In this document: in pieces, positions 13,700-26,207 of the stretch
Position numbering within the stretch: position 1 is the first letter of the stretch
How the letters are laid out: the number at the start of each line of letters is the position of its first letter
Source: Hoplostethus atlanticus
Taxonomy: Eukaryota; Chordata; Actinopteri; Trachichthyiformes; Trachichthyidae
Assembly: GCA_034670405.1 (NCBI GenBank)
Contig: JAXDDX010000049.1
Coordinates: forward strand, 1,364,001 to 1,428,000
Direction of reading: 5' to 3'
DNA: 64,000 nt
Translations under genes and position numbers: made by a program
Notes under the pieces: generated by a model
Seen by the model: the letters and a program-made list of their open reading frames with translations, nothing else
Database searches by the model: none
Told to the model about the DNA's origin: nothing

Positions 13700-15400
13700 A
13701 AGTATTACACCATATGCAGTTTTGGTATCTTGGGGCGCCCTCTAGTGACATTTTGTCTGTGTAGGCAATCGTCATTGTGGATATTATGCCATGTCATGAT
13801 GTCACAAGTAAAGAAATGCATCATGGGATGAATGTGATCTGTCAGATTTATGTCTATTACCGGTATAAATATTAAGCCTATTCCTAATGTAAGGCTAATG
13901 TTATTTACCACTGAAACCAGAATGCATGAAACCATGTTTGGATGGGAGTATTTGAACAAATATTGCTCAAGGTATGGGTTGATCAGTGCGGTATCAGCCC
14001 ACTGGTGTGATTATCTTACATCCCACTTCTCTATGACTCATGGAAGAGATATGAATAAAATATAGTCTTCATTGACTGAGTTGAAAATATCTGAGTGAGG
14101 GTGCATTCAGACACCCTGTAGAATAAAATCATGCTAAATAATGCTGAATCATTTTACAAGTGAAACAGCAGCCTATTACTTCATACAAATAGATCACATT
14201 ACTGATGGTCTCTTTCATAGTAATCAGATGAAGGGAGTTAATTTAGTTGCCTCTTGATACACCTAGGCTTACCTTCTAATCCATACATTCTGCAAACCAA
14301 AAAAGGAAATGTAAGTACAGACACAATACAGAGCAGCACCTTTTCACCACTTGCTGCTGCACCCAGTTTTAGATTAGAACATTTACCAACGCCCAAGGAG
14401 TGACTAACAGTCCTCTATCCTCCACAGTCTGCCAAGTGTCTGGCTGCAGATGCCTGGACATTACCCATGCTTTGAATCATCAGAGTGGGCGTTTGTAGGC
14501 CAGTGACAAGTAGGCCAGTAGTTTTTAAGTTTTTTTTAGTTTTTAAATCATATGTGTAGATGAGTATGGAAATGACACAAAATAAATGAATAAATCAGCA
14601 TAATGAGAACATAAAAGGTTGGAAAAACGTATTTTTGAGTGCAAGCTATTCCTTTACTGAAGATATTCTATATAATATGAAATGATGACCACCCCCTATA
14701 GGGTTCACAAACTTTCAAGCATGACTGTGTATTTGAAATTGCTGAGAAAAGAGAACCTGGAATATTTTTGCTCACATATTATTATTTTTCTAGCACAAAG
14801 TTCCTTTGGCACTTGACCAAAGCAAACAAAGGAAACAATTCCCTTTACTAATAAAGTGAAATTGCTCAGAATGTACTCTTAACGTTTTCTTTACCTCTCC
14901 AGGACAAACCGACAGTAAATCAGCTGGCCATGGAATTTCTCAGACAATGTAAATGCAGTCAGAGTGAAATCCTCCTGTGTCTGATAAACATGGCCTTGAT
15001 TTCAGCATTCAGCCTGTCTGGCTTTCAAGAACTCTGGTTCTACTTGTCTTCTCCAGGTTAATGGGTTCAACCAGCAGAGCACACAGCCTACAGTAGATGG
15101 CACTACACCACTTGAAATACAGTATATGGGATACACTGCTTACCATCTTAACAGCTGATAAAAAAAACACAATTTTGCCAATTCTTTAATCCTTGGTTTT
15201 CAGTATAAGTGTTCAGGGAAAGTTGGAATTTCTGGTTCATTTTTTTTTTAATTTTCAGGTTACTACTGTAACACTCTTGTAGAGCCTCTATAATGAGGTT
15301 GGTTTTAGCCACACCCCTAAAATTGCAGAAGGGACTGTGTTTCAGACTGAAACAGGTTTTAAGATGTTAATAAGTGTCATTGCCACAAACTTCATTTTTT
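13700..15400. other. Gene-free intergenic stretch
   Basis: I see no exon, RNA gene or recognisable transposon. The sequence is AT-rich with scattered short A/T runs. Confidence 0.5.
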
Positions 15401-15419
15401 TATGTGCTTATTCCTATTC

Positions 15420-15680
15420 ACAGGGGCTGGAGTCTCCCAGCATGCATTAGGCAGAAAGCAGGGAAACACCCTGTACAGGTCGCCAGTCCATCACAGGATG
15501 AAGACAGATAAACAGTCACTCATACTCATACCTACCTATACCTAGGGCAATTTAGAGTCTCCAATCCACCTGACCTGCATGTCTTTGGACTGCGGGGGGA
15601 AACCAGACAAACATGCATAAAGACACCCAACCCAGGGCCTTCTTACTGTGAGGCATCAGTACCAGCCACTGAGCCAATGT
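15420..15680 (+). repeat. Common teleost interspersed repeat (noncoding LINE-tail type)
   Basis: Landmarks in order are 'ggggctggagtctcccagca', 'caggtcgccagtccatcaca', 'gggcaatttagagtctccaa', 'ctgcatgtctttggactgcg' and 'cccagggccttcttactgtg', ending 'gccactgagcca'. This text is one of the most abundant interspersed repeats in fish genomes. It corresponds to the phrases 'gggtacaccctggacaggtcgccagtccatc' and 'aatttagagtcaccaattaacctaacctgcatgtctttggactgtgggaggaaacc'. The copy is diverged and noncoding. Confidence 0.8.
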
Positions 15681-15739
15681 AAAAGAAATGTAGAGAGTTT
15701 TTGTTGCTATTGGTGGAGCTCATAGCAAGTTCCTGTAGT

Positions 15740-15860
15740 CACTAAATTAGATAAGATGAAATTTGATTGATCGCTGTGGGGAAATTGGGTCAGTGCAGCA
15801 CCACAAGTAATGGGATAGGCTAGGATGCAGCATGGGAAAAAAGACAAATAGACTATTAAT
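15740..15860 (+). repeat. Interspersed repeat fragment
   Basis: The stretch 'tgatcgctgtggggaaattg', then 'ggtcagtgcagca', matches a widespread fish repeat phrase (a fragment beginning 'ttgatccctgtggggaaatt'). It is short and noncoding. Confidence 0.5.
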
Positions 15861-16204
15861 AATAAATAATAACAATAACAACAATAGCATATAACTTAAC
15901 AATTGTGAGGCTATGCAAACGTATTGTGGCAGACCGGGGCATCTGCCACAGGGAAACTGTGGGGAAAGAACTACATTCCCCAGCAGACAACAGCCAGGCG
16001 GCCATCTTACCCCAGGTGAACGGCATTACAATCTGCCAGGTGGGAGCTGAGTGAGACAAGACATTCAAAGAGTGGAATCTGCAGTCCACAAAAGGCATCA
16101 TCCAGAGAGCAGCCAGGGAGGCTGCTGAAGAGCCCCCGCACAACCCTGCCTCCTGTGTGATCTGTGCCGTGGACCCGGGAAGTATGGGAAACACTATGGA
16201 TTTA

Positions 16205-16495
16205 CTTACAGCCATTGTCACTTACAGATGGTACAAAGAGTTTCAATTGCTTACTTAAATATGAATTACCAAATCTGAAATCTGTGGAATGCCCTGCCAG
16301 ATCAGTCTCACTTGTACAGGACAGCTTTTTTTTTTTTATAATGTTAGTTGTTTGTCTTGTTTTGTCCCTATTGGAATTTTGCCTGTCTCCTTTTTATTCT
16401 ATTCTCATGTTGTGTTTTATCTATTTTATTGTATTTATTAATTTATTGTTTGTAAAGCACATTGTGATGGTTGTTTGCTACATAAATTAGCTTAT
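16205..16495 (+). repeat. Probable LINE 3' tail relic
   Basis: A plus-strand stretch reads 'cttacttaaatatgaattac', then 'gtggaatgccctgcc'. A T-rich segment follows with 'attgtttgtaaagcacattg', and then 'gctacataaatta'. The layout (an endonuclease/RT C-terminal remnant of the 'WNSLP' type, then 'tttgtaaagcactttgtg', then 'ctatataaataaa') is typical of truncated fish LINE copies. The copy is too decayed to assign to a family. Confidence 0.5.
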
Positions 16496-16499
16496 TATA

Positions 16500-17500
16500 T
16501 AATGCCTTCAGAAAGTTTTTCACATTTTGTGGTGTTACAATTCAAAATAAATTTGAAAAAAAATTGTCACTAATGTACACACAATAACCCATAATGTTAA
16601 AGTAGATTTTATATGTATACATTTTTACAAATTAATTAGAAATGAAAAGCAACAGCTTTTGAGTTAATAAGTACACTCTAAACTGAGTTAAGGTGCAACC
16701 AAATTCCTTTGAATGCCCTTATGTCTTATATGTCTATATACAGTGCCTTGAAAAAGTATTCGGCCTTCATCCCTTCTTTCACAGGGATCTTCAGTGACCG
16801 TAAATAAAAATATTAAACACAACTAGAGCTGGAGTGAATGCAGTCTAGAGCAGTATAAACAATATGAAATGTAATATATTAAAAGGCCTGTGAAAGTCTC
16901 TGAGACAATGAAACTGAACTCTGTAATGCAATGCTCTGTAAAACCTGTAATGCAAAGTGTTGGCAGAAACTGGGCAGGGCTCATTACCTATGTAACACCA
17001 TTCCTACTGTGCAGCATCACGCTGTGGGGTTGGCTTTTCAGCAGCAGGCACTGGGGGACTTAAGGACAGAGTGAACAATTACTAGAGCTAAATACAGGCA
17101 GATTCTCAGGGAGAACCTGATTCAGAGTGCCAAAGACCTTAGATCGGGGTAACAATTAAAACAGGACAATGACTAAGTATAAAGAAAAATCAACACTAGA
17201 ATGGCTTCAGAACAAGAATGTGAAAGTCCTTGAGTGGCTGAGCCAAAGCCCAAATTTGAATCCCATCAAAAATGTGTAGAATGACTCAAAGATAGCTGTT
17301 CACAGACGCTCCCTATCCAACTTGTCTGAGCTTGACCAAATCTCCAAGTTAAAATGGGAGAAAATCCAGATGTGCCAAGCTGATACAGATGTATCCAAGA
17401 AGACTATCAGTACACGACTTAAATTAACAGACAAAAAAAGAGCAAAAAGAGACAGAAAGGACAGCAGTTGGTGGAAATGATGAAACTCTGCAGCCATTCA
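16500..17500 (+). mobile_element. Tc1/mariner-like DNA transposon relic
   Basis: The text 'cagtgccttgaaaaagtatt' followed by 'cggcc' at 16741 matches the 'cagtgccttgcaaaagtattc' phrase that opens many Tc1-like copies in fish. 'ttcagaaagtttttcacatt' at about 16506 is a related opening. Near 17227 one frame reads [17 protein letters not shown], then a stop. This is the conserved 'SQSPDLNPIENxW' block that carries the second catalytic acidic position of Tc1-type transposases. Downstream, 'aaaatccagatgtgccaagc' and 'agaagacta' also match the Tc1-like 3' part. Stops and indels make it non-functional. Precise termini are uncertain. Confidence 0.7.
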
Positions 17501-17559
17501 GTATGGTGTAGCCTCTAATATACTGTATATGTATCCTCCTGTCCAGAAACCTTTAAAGT

Positions 17560-20500
17560 CTACTCCTGTGACAACATGTCATCCCATGTTCATCCTCTCA
17601 AAAATTAGGAAAGATAAAACAATTTGATAATCATTAACATTTCACCACTAGCAAAGAGGATGGAAGGGATGCCATCAACTACTACAGAATATCTTATAGC
17701 TTCAACAACATATCCAAGAGTTTGAGATTATGTAATTGTGTAATGCTGAATTACCCTTAATTACCCTTAACTCCAAACTATTTATCATCAGGACACATGT
17801 CTGCTGCAGGTCTTGATCATTGTTTTGAAATACACCACAATATGGACTTCAAAGCTCTTGAACTCTCTTCTAAATGTCCAGATCGGACCACCCTCTGTCC
17901 CTTTGTAACAGTAGAACTCAGCCAGTACATCTTTAATGAGGTCAGACCAGAGAGATGATAAAAGTTTCACTGTGAAGTGTTTTTCACCAACACCAGTCTG
18001 GTTCAGATCTACACAGACTTACAGAGAGAGAGAGAGACCGAAAGAGAGAGAGTGATGAACAGACACACACACCAATTACTGTGCCTGTATTGGAGACAGC
18101 AGGGCAAAGCTGCACTGTCATACTGAGGGTTTGATGTGTCTTTATCCATACAAACCTCTTTATGCTTCACTGGTCAATGTGCACCCCAGACCATGTCTGC
18201 CTCTTGATGCACATTCTGCAATGTCATGATAGCACCGTGTTTAATTGTAACACAGTAAAAGTAGACGCCCAGACTGAAATTGTTGTTGCAAACTGTACAG
18301 AAGATGGAGGTTATCTGTATAAAGGATGGATATCTTCACTTTTAGCAACCAGGTTTTCAAGTCATTCTGAAATTTAAAAAGAAATACAGATTGCTGAATA
18401 TATTTTCTATCATGCATGTTGTGGTAAATATGATCTGCCTCCATGACGACTCATAGAGGACATTACCAAATATTCTAGTGGGTGTGGGATGCCAGTCGAT
18501 AGGCAGACATTGATAGAACATTAGGTTACGGAGGGGAAAGGGAACAAACAACCAAGGTCCAGGGGCGGTTTCTCTCGGTTATGGGTCATTTCTTTGTCTT
18601 TTCAATAAGACAGAAGCAGGATTTTCAACACTTTAGACCAGAATCTGACATGTTGATACCAGAATGTGAACTGGGCTCATGGCTGACTCTAGAATCCTTA
18701 CAATGATCCCAAAGCATCAACTTTGGAAAATATTATATTATATTATACAATTTACTAGTGCCTAATGCTCACTGCATTAGGCACTAGTAAGTGCCTCCAC
18801 TCCATAATGATTTCTAAATGATTTACAGTAACTAATCATCCTTTATCATTTAGAATCTTAGAAAATAAAATCTGCTGGAGGAAATTGACCCTGACAGTCT
18901 GTAGGAGTCACAGAGCAGCTGACGATGAGATAATTGATACTGTCTTAGCGGCGCTGCTGCCCTCCCCATCCTAACACATTCTCTGAAGGAAAAACATGTC
19001 AGTGTCTCTGAGAAATGCCCCTAATTAGTCGCAGTGCGGAAAGTAAAAACAACATGCACGCAGGATATGGGCTGCAGGGTAAGGCGCTCTCTCAGATCAG
19101 ATGAAACCGTGGGGAATTTTGTGAAAAGTTGAAAGCCACAAAAACGACTTTGTAACTAATTATAAGGAAGGTTGCGGTGCAATGCAAGTTCAGTTGATGA
19201 AACTCAAAACAAGTATCTTTCTTTCTTTCTGCCAACTGCTGGCTGGCATCACGGAAGAGAAGACTCAGTTCAAGATTAGAGTACTTCTTCATTCATTCAG
19301 TCTGTAGGAAGCAAAGACCAACCCACATCAGTTTAACACTGCATATACACACAGGTGACACCGGGTCATCATTCTGGATTAGACCCACAATTCAGGAGGA
19401 GTTGTGGTTGACAGTGCATGTGGTTAGGGTTATTCCACAGCAGTAAATATTCAGGAGGTGAGGTGAAAGGTAAGACGGGGCTGTCTAGTTAAATAATTTA
19501 GACAGAGTAAGAAAGTGATTTCATGCCTTTGTCAACGTGGGCTTGTGTGTGTTTCCTCTCCATTTAAAGGACAGGATTTGAACCAGATTGTGGCCAACCC
19601 TTCACCGTGCTACTTGTCTCTCTGTCTCTGTCTCCTGCTCCTACTCCTCTCTTGTCTTTTGTTTGTATGTGTCTTTGATACAACTGATGTTTTGTGATTT
19701 TAATTTGACATAATCTTGCCAAAGTAACAGAATATCGATACGGCACCACCGCCACCACTAACATTAATGTGAAACCTGGCCGGCATGAAATGTGTGTCCT
19801 ATGTGTGATCTCTCATCCAGACCCAGGGAGAATTATAGGATTTCTACATGGTCGATGCTAGAAGTATCAGTGTGGAATCCATCAGGTCTCCTAATTGAGC
19901 CTGTTGGCGGCTCTGTGGCCGCGGCCCCGGCGTGCCTGGGGCTCACCAGCACAGACAGTAATGAGCCGAGCCTGTCCCCTATAGCCAGAGATAAATGACA
20001 CGGGGCCATAATGGTCCTGCTCTCTAGCATCTGACTGACAGCATGATGGAGGAGGACTCTGCCACATGACTCCACCAGCCACGTGTTTGAATGTGTGTGC
20101 AGAGATGGGGGATATACACAGAGTGTGTTTTGGATACAATGTACCAATTCTCCTTTGATGAAAGTATCAAAATAAAAGTATGTGTATGTTTTAAACAGAA
20201 ATGACATCTTTGAAACTATCGTACTCCCTTTCACCTTACTTACTAAAAATCAAACAATACTGAAAAAGTATGAGTGCCTCTAAAAAGGTTCTCAAATAGC
20301 ATCTCTATTGATAACATAGAGTGATGTTTTGAAGCTTAATATCCTATTAATAGACTAAAGAAAAGTCATGGAGTTGGATGTAGAGTATATATCCCTGTAT
20401 ATAGCCTTGTCATCTCGTTGATTCTCTCCGATTACTGCAAATGATTTATTGATATTTTTCACAGTTTTATAATTGCTCACCTTTTTCATAATGCAGCTAT

Positions 20501-22925
20501 TTCACATTGTCTATCTGTGTCGGTAAAAAGTCTACTGCTACTAATATGACTGCTATCCTGTTACTTTTCACAAATTTTCACTCCCACATTTCCATTTAAC
20601 AGTGTGGAATCATCGGTTGTGTATCTTTATCTAACCCCCATTTATTCTTTTCTTATTTATATCATATTTTTCTTTAAATCATTTGTTATTAATATTACTA
20701 CTTGCTGCTGCAGTGGGCTAATTTCCCCCCACAGGATCATTAACGTTTCACCTAATCTAGTCAGTGAGTACATTTCCAATAAGGCACAACCAGAACACCC
20801 ATCCTTTATCTACACTATTACTAAGAGCTTCTCCAGGCTTGTGTGAAATGCAAATACAAGAATGTCTCTCTCTCTTTCAAGGATCATTCAACAAAAGGAC
20901 CTATTCTGAAAAGGTGAATAGGAAGTGGTTCTCACTAGAACCCAGCAAATAATATGCTGCTCAATTATCTCTCTTAAAACGAGTACAGCTCTCCTTTTGT
21001 CCATCCCACACATAAAATCCATACATTTTCATGAACTAATATGACCGGACAGACGATCACAGACAGACGATGGAAAGACAGATGATCCCAGTTGTTGAAT
21101 ACACCCTCAAAAGCTCTGAAACCCCCATCGGAGAAGAATACTCCTTGAGTCGGTGAGAGCAAAGCGGATGCTGACTCACGGGCAGAAAACACAGCAAGAG
21201 ATATTTCAGACCTCTGAGTGTAAGGAGAGCAGATTACTGGAAACTGATAGAACAGCAGAGGAGAGAAAGGCGAGGCTCAAGGTCTGCTCTTGTGGCTGGC
21301 AGAAAGTAACAAATTCACATGACCTTAAAGTAAACCGATGAAAGCCACTTGACTCAGGGAGTGCAGGTGCCTTGCATTCATCAATACAATACTAGTTAGT
21401 CAGGTCATTCAGGTGCAGTCAGGTTATGCTGGGTAGCAAATCATAGCTTGCAGGACATCAGTCTTCCTGGCGCTGAGGAGGCAGGCCTGAGCACTGAAAC
21501 AAATATATCATATAAAACAATCAATGGTGAAACCTGGAGTGAAATTGCTTCGGGCTACTGCCAAGAGGGAATGGGAATCATTTAACACCAACTTGTGCTA
21601 GACAGGCTTAAAATGACTAGTTGAGAATAAACCAGATGAAAAGGAGGATAGGTACAGATCGATGATATATATAACGTATATAAGCACATAAGCTTGGACC
21701 TCTACCACTGCCTCCAGGGTATCCAGCATTGATCAGCCCTGTGACAGAACTAGCCTTGTTTACCAGTTGAGCCTGTTGAGCCTGCTGGCGTCACCTGCCT
21801 AGATGTTGCCTCGCAGCACAGACATGGAAAGCACAGTGCCCCGGCCACTACTGACCGGTAATCTGTTTCATACATTTGAAGACCTGAGCCCTTCTCCAGA
21901 AGAACAGTCTACTCTGGCCTTTCTTGTCTAGTGTATCTGTGTAAAAGACATTGGTTCCTGGACCTGGGAAGTCATTCACTCTGTGGGTCGTATTCCATTT
22001 GAATTTCACTTTCCATTTCATATTTTAGTATTCATTTGAATCTTGAGCACCCATCAAAATATAGATGGGCGTATTTCAAAAACACCCATTATGCTTCACA
22101 ACAATGTAATTCAACACAGCTTTGCCACAGGTTCAAGCTACCATTTAGTATTAACTAGGGCAACGGAGGTAAACATTTGGCCTTCACAATGGGTCGTGGT
22201 GAGTGAAATGCAGCAGGGAAGGATTCGCCGCCCACCCATCAGTGCAAACATGGAAGAGAGAACAACAGTACTCTATTAGAAGTTGAATTATGAATTAAAA
22301 ATGGTCATGGATGGATGCAAAGCCATGCAGATCAAGAAGCATCACCACACAGAGAGACAGAGGTAGATACTAGCCTAACCAAACGTTTAAAATGTGTGCA
22401 AATGTAACACTAGCTGGTGCTAACTGAGTTTAAACACACACACAGGAGTAACAAGTGTAGCCCCGACTCTAAAGCTCTAAAGACACAGTTCAGCAACCAT
22501 CACTAACCATCAGCTGGAGATAGGGAATGTGTTTGTGTGTGTGAGAGAGAGGGAGGGAGAGAAAGAGAGAGAGAGGGAGGTATCAACAGGTATCAAATTG
22601 GATATCCCAGAAGATCTAATCAAGGTGAGAGGAAATAGTAGATGAGCAAAGGGAAAAGACGGACTGCAGGAGATGAGAAGAGTGTGGCATTCAGGTTAAA
22701 TACCTGACTCTGACTGACATCACCTCCCCACTCCTCCCAAACTAAATAAATAATACTGTAGTTTACTACTTGAAAAAACCAAAGAACAAAGTCAGGCAGA
22801 CAAGGGCTGTTCACCGTTTGACTTATGGTAAGCCCATTACGACAAGTGAAGGCATTTTAAATTTGGAATTACACCCCTTTACAAAAGCGTGAAGCATGAA
22901 GAATTGTACTCACACATGGCAACAC
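17560..22925. other. Gene-free stretch upstream of the synuclein gene
   Basis: I see no exon chain. Features inside are a purine (GA) tract at about 18018-18052, a perfect palindrome at 18752-18790, a GC-richer block at about 19880-20060 that could be a conserved noncoding element, and GA tracts at about 22540-22580. No transposase or reverse-transcriptase motifs are visible. Confidence 0.5.
18752..18790. repeat. Perfect inverted repeat, 16-bp arms with 7-base loop
   Basis: The left arm 'ttactagtgcctaatg' (18752-18767) is the exact reverse complement of the right arm 'cattaggcactagtaa' (18775-18790). The 7-base loop 'ctcactg' separates them. It follows an AT-rich 'tattatattat' run. It may be a cruciform-prone site or the remnant of a small inverted-repeat element. 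I see no coding or miRNA-like flank. Confidence 0.9.
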
Positions 22926-22928
22926 CAG

Positions 22929-23293
22929 GCCAGTACCACCAGCCATAATTGCCGCCATTATCTGGTCAATTGATGACTAAATAGCCCATACCTACACTTG
23001 GTGGCCAACCCACGTAAAGAACTACTTAATCTGTTTGTGTGTGTTTGTGTGTGCGAGAGAGCGCGAGAGAAAGAAGGGGGGAGGGTGTGTGTGTGTGTGT
23101 GTCATAGACAGATAGCCAGTACCACCAGCCATAATTGCCGCCATTATCTGGTCAATTGATGACTAAATAGCCCATACCTACACTCGGTGGCCAACCCACG
23201 TAAAGAACTACTTAATCTGTTTGTGTGTGTTTGTGTGTGCGAGAGAGCGCGAGAGAAAGAAGGGGGGAGGGTGTGTGTGTGTGTCATAGACAG
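22929..23293. repeat. Recent tandem duplication, two copies of about 183 bp
   Basis: Copy 1 (22929-23111) and copy 2 (23115-23293) both begin 'gccagtaccaccagccataa' and end 'gtcatagacag'. Each contains a mixed (GT)n / 'gagagagcgcgagagaaaga' purine block. They are nearly identical. I see one substitution (cacttgg versus cactcgg) and a difference of two GT units. The duplication lies about 0.7 kb before the synuclein start codon, in the putative promoter-proximal region. Confidence 0.95.
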
Positions 23294-23299
23294 TGGAGC

Positions 23300-24004
23300 A
23301 GCTATTGTGTCTCTAGCTCAGCATCAGCATCACGGGTTTACTCACTCGCTCTCGATCACTCCATCACCAGGGCGTAGGAGGCGTCTGTCAAAACCTGTGG
23401 AGTGTCTGTCTGTCCGTCCGTATAGGCACGGTGTAGTCTTACATTAGGTGTAGTTTGGCGACAGGAAAAACCGGTTTTACTGCTCCGGTAGGGGAATCTT
23501 CACGGTCATCCCGGAAAACACAGTCTCGCCTCATCAGGAAGTTAAAGCAAACAGGTGCGTGAACCGCCAGCTTCTATTCTCTCTCTTTTTTTTCCGCTCT
23601 TTTACCTCCTAAAAATTGATTCAGGTTACGATTTTATTTTATTCCAACATCATTGCATTTGAATAGGCCCGCCGCCACGCAAATACTTTATCCTCTTTAA
23701 AGTGTATAGTAAATCGATAGCGCATACATTTCCAAGCCATTCATGTTTCTCAGGCGGGCTGTAAACCCGATTCCTACAGGTGGGATTAACCTGCAAACAG
23801 GGGATGCTTGTGTGTCTTGACAAACCTGTCAGAAAGAAAAGTAGGGCGGTGGCAAGCTTTGTGTCTTGTCACACGGTTTACCCTTATAAATAATACCGAG
23901 TGCTTCAAAGACAGTGGCGTCTGTTTTTTTTGTCATCTTCACAGCTGTGCGTGTCTGTGTGTGTGTGCGCGCTCGTGTGTAATTTGGGAGCCAATCAAGC
24001 AGCC
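23300..24004 (+). promoter_or_regulatory. snca: Putative promoter and 5' UTR region of the synuclein gene
   Basis: Vertebrate synuclein genes have a noncoding first exon. Here 23380-23560 is locally richer in CG dinucleotides and ends 'aaagcaaacag' followed by gtgcgtga, a possible donor near 23555. A good acceptor ('gtcatcttcacag') stands at about 23944, just before 60 bases of 5' UTR that include a TG-rich run and end 'caagcagcc' before the ATG at 24005. The transcription start and the noncoding exon are inferred. Confidence 0.45.
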
Positions 24005-24125
24005 ATGGACGCGTTAATGAAGGGTATCTCAAAAGCCAAGGATGGGGTCGTGGCAGTGGCGGAGAAAACCAAGCAGGGAGTGACTGGAGCAGCTGAGATG
24101 ACGAAAGATGGGGTTATCTTTGTCG
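24005..24125 (+). CDS. snca: Synuclein coding exon 1
   Basis: This exon encodes residues 1-40, from [10 protein letters not shown] to GVIFV, plus one base of Gly41. The ATG is the first in the exon and follows 'gcagcc'. The donor is gtaggt, and the exon ends in phase 1. Confidence 0.95.
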
Positions 24126-26173
24126 GTAGGTGCTGGGAATGAAATCACTTAATGTGTCCTATGACTCTGTCCAATGAAAGAAATGTTAAAATAATCGTGT
24201 GTTATTAATGGTAAATTGTTCATTGTAAACGTTATTCTGGACCTATGTTATTCTACTCTACACAGCTAACACTTAATCTGAATGAAACGGCGCCCCATTT
24301 AATCTTGCTAAACCAGCTTTTTTTTTTTATTTTACTTCAGTAAAATATCAGTGGGCGACTGTAATGAATTTGATGTCGTGAGTAATTGTGCTTCTCTTGC
24401 ATCTCCCTGCAGGCACCAAAACAAAGGATGGAGTCACAACAGGTAACATTACCAGTAGTGAAACTCATTCATGTGAATGCATGACAAGCACATGTTGCCT
24501 GAAAAGACTATTTAAACTGCATGAACTTTATCAACATCTACAAACCTCCCACTAACATCTCGGGATGGTTTCTACACAAGTGAATCCCTAGGTTATGGCA
24601 TAAAGCATAATCACATTGGATGTTGTGTTTTTGGTCAATGAGAGGGAGGGATGTTATTCTACAGGTGAGTAAGTGTCATATTTCCTAGGGGCCGACCCAG
24701 CACTAGATAATACGTGCTAATCCTGTTTCGGGTGGTTCTCAAGGCCCAGATGGCCTAGAGCAGATGGGTCATGATTAATTAGAAGTTCATCTACTGTAGT
24801 GAGACTACATCACCATACAGACTATGGTAGGAAGTGAAGCCAGCAGTGCTTAGGACAGGGCGTCCTAATGGTTGGAGGGTCCTATAATTGGAAGGTTAGG
24901 GGTTAGGTTCCCTACACAGCCAGTGTGTGTATCAAGTGTACTGTCGCAAGACATTGAACCCCTACCAACTCCCTTATTGAAAACTGATCTGAAGGTGCAT
25001 CGGCTCCATGGCTAAAACAAGAGACAGATTTTAAGTGCCAAAATAAAATCAGAAACTTTGAATTGTATTAATCTTGTACCACCATGGTACATGGTATGGG
25101 CTACATAATGTCGTCATGGTGGCCACGGTCTGTCTGCATTTTTGGCACCTTTGAACACAATAACTCAACAACAATACACGATAGAAACGTCATACTTACA
25201 CCACAGGTACCCACTATACATCGACATGTTAGTGAGGGAAAACAGATTACTCCTTAACTCTGTAAGATACAAGTTCATTGTAATAGCACCCATGTGTTAT
25301 GTGAACACAAATGTGGTGACATAGAAATATTTTGGTATTAATGCATTAGTTAAGCTAATTAATGACCTCATGAGCAGAATGGGTTATGTTTAATATATTG
25401 TAGTGATTATGGCGGGACATTAGGCAGCTCAAGTTTTAATTTTTCATCCGGATTTATCCCGACCCAATACTAATAGGACTACATTAAGACTAACGTAGTA
25501 CTGGTTTAGTGATGGAGACCTGTGAATTGTTGTTTCTATCCTTTCTGTTAATGTTGTAGTTACAATGAGCGTGTGTCTATTTCCTATGTCATTATATCAC
25601 TCAGAATTAGAGCCAGGTACACTAATTGCACTTATTATAGCATTGCCAATAGATGATAGACACATATAGAGAGGTTACTCTATTGACTTTGATTGCAAAG
25701 ATTACATTTCACAACACTGGGAGTAAATATGGGGTTGAAAACCATCAAGGAGAGGGAAATGTGTGTGTGAGAACTGAAAAAAAGTTCATCCAAAAGTCCA
25801 AATAGCATTTGCTTCCTTTATTGAAAAGTATTTGAACTGGTAAGGTCTGAAATTCTAGCCGTGTATTCTGTGTCATGTGTTTTCCTTTTTCCACGAGTGA
25901 ATTCCCACTGGTATCGGTCCTATAGAGATATACCCATTATGCTCCCCTGTCCCTCCCCTCCCTTCTTTTTTTCCACTCCACAGTTGCAGGTAAAACCGTG
26001 TCTGGCGTGTCTCAGGTGAGTGGAGCCGTGGTTACCGGGGTTACCGCTGTGGCCCAGAAGACTGTGGAGGGGGCGGGCAATATTGCCGCTGCCACTGGAT
26101 TGGTCAAGAAAGAGCCAGCCAAACATGTGAGAAAAATACCTGATATACTCTTACTGCTGTGCAATAATTGACC

Positions 26174-26207
<34 letters not shown>

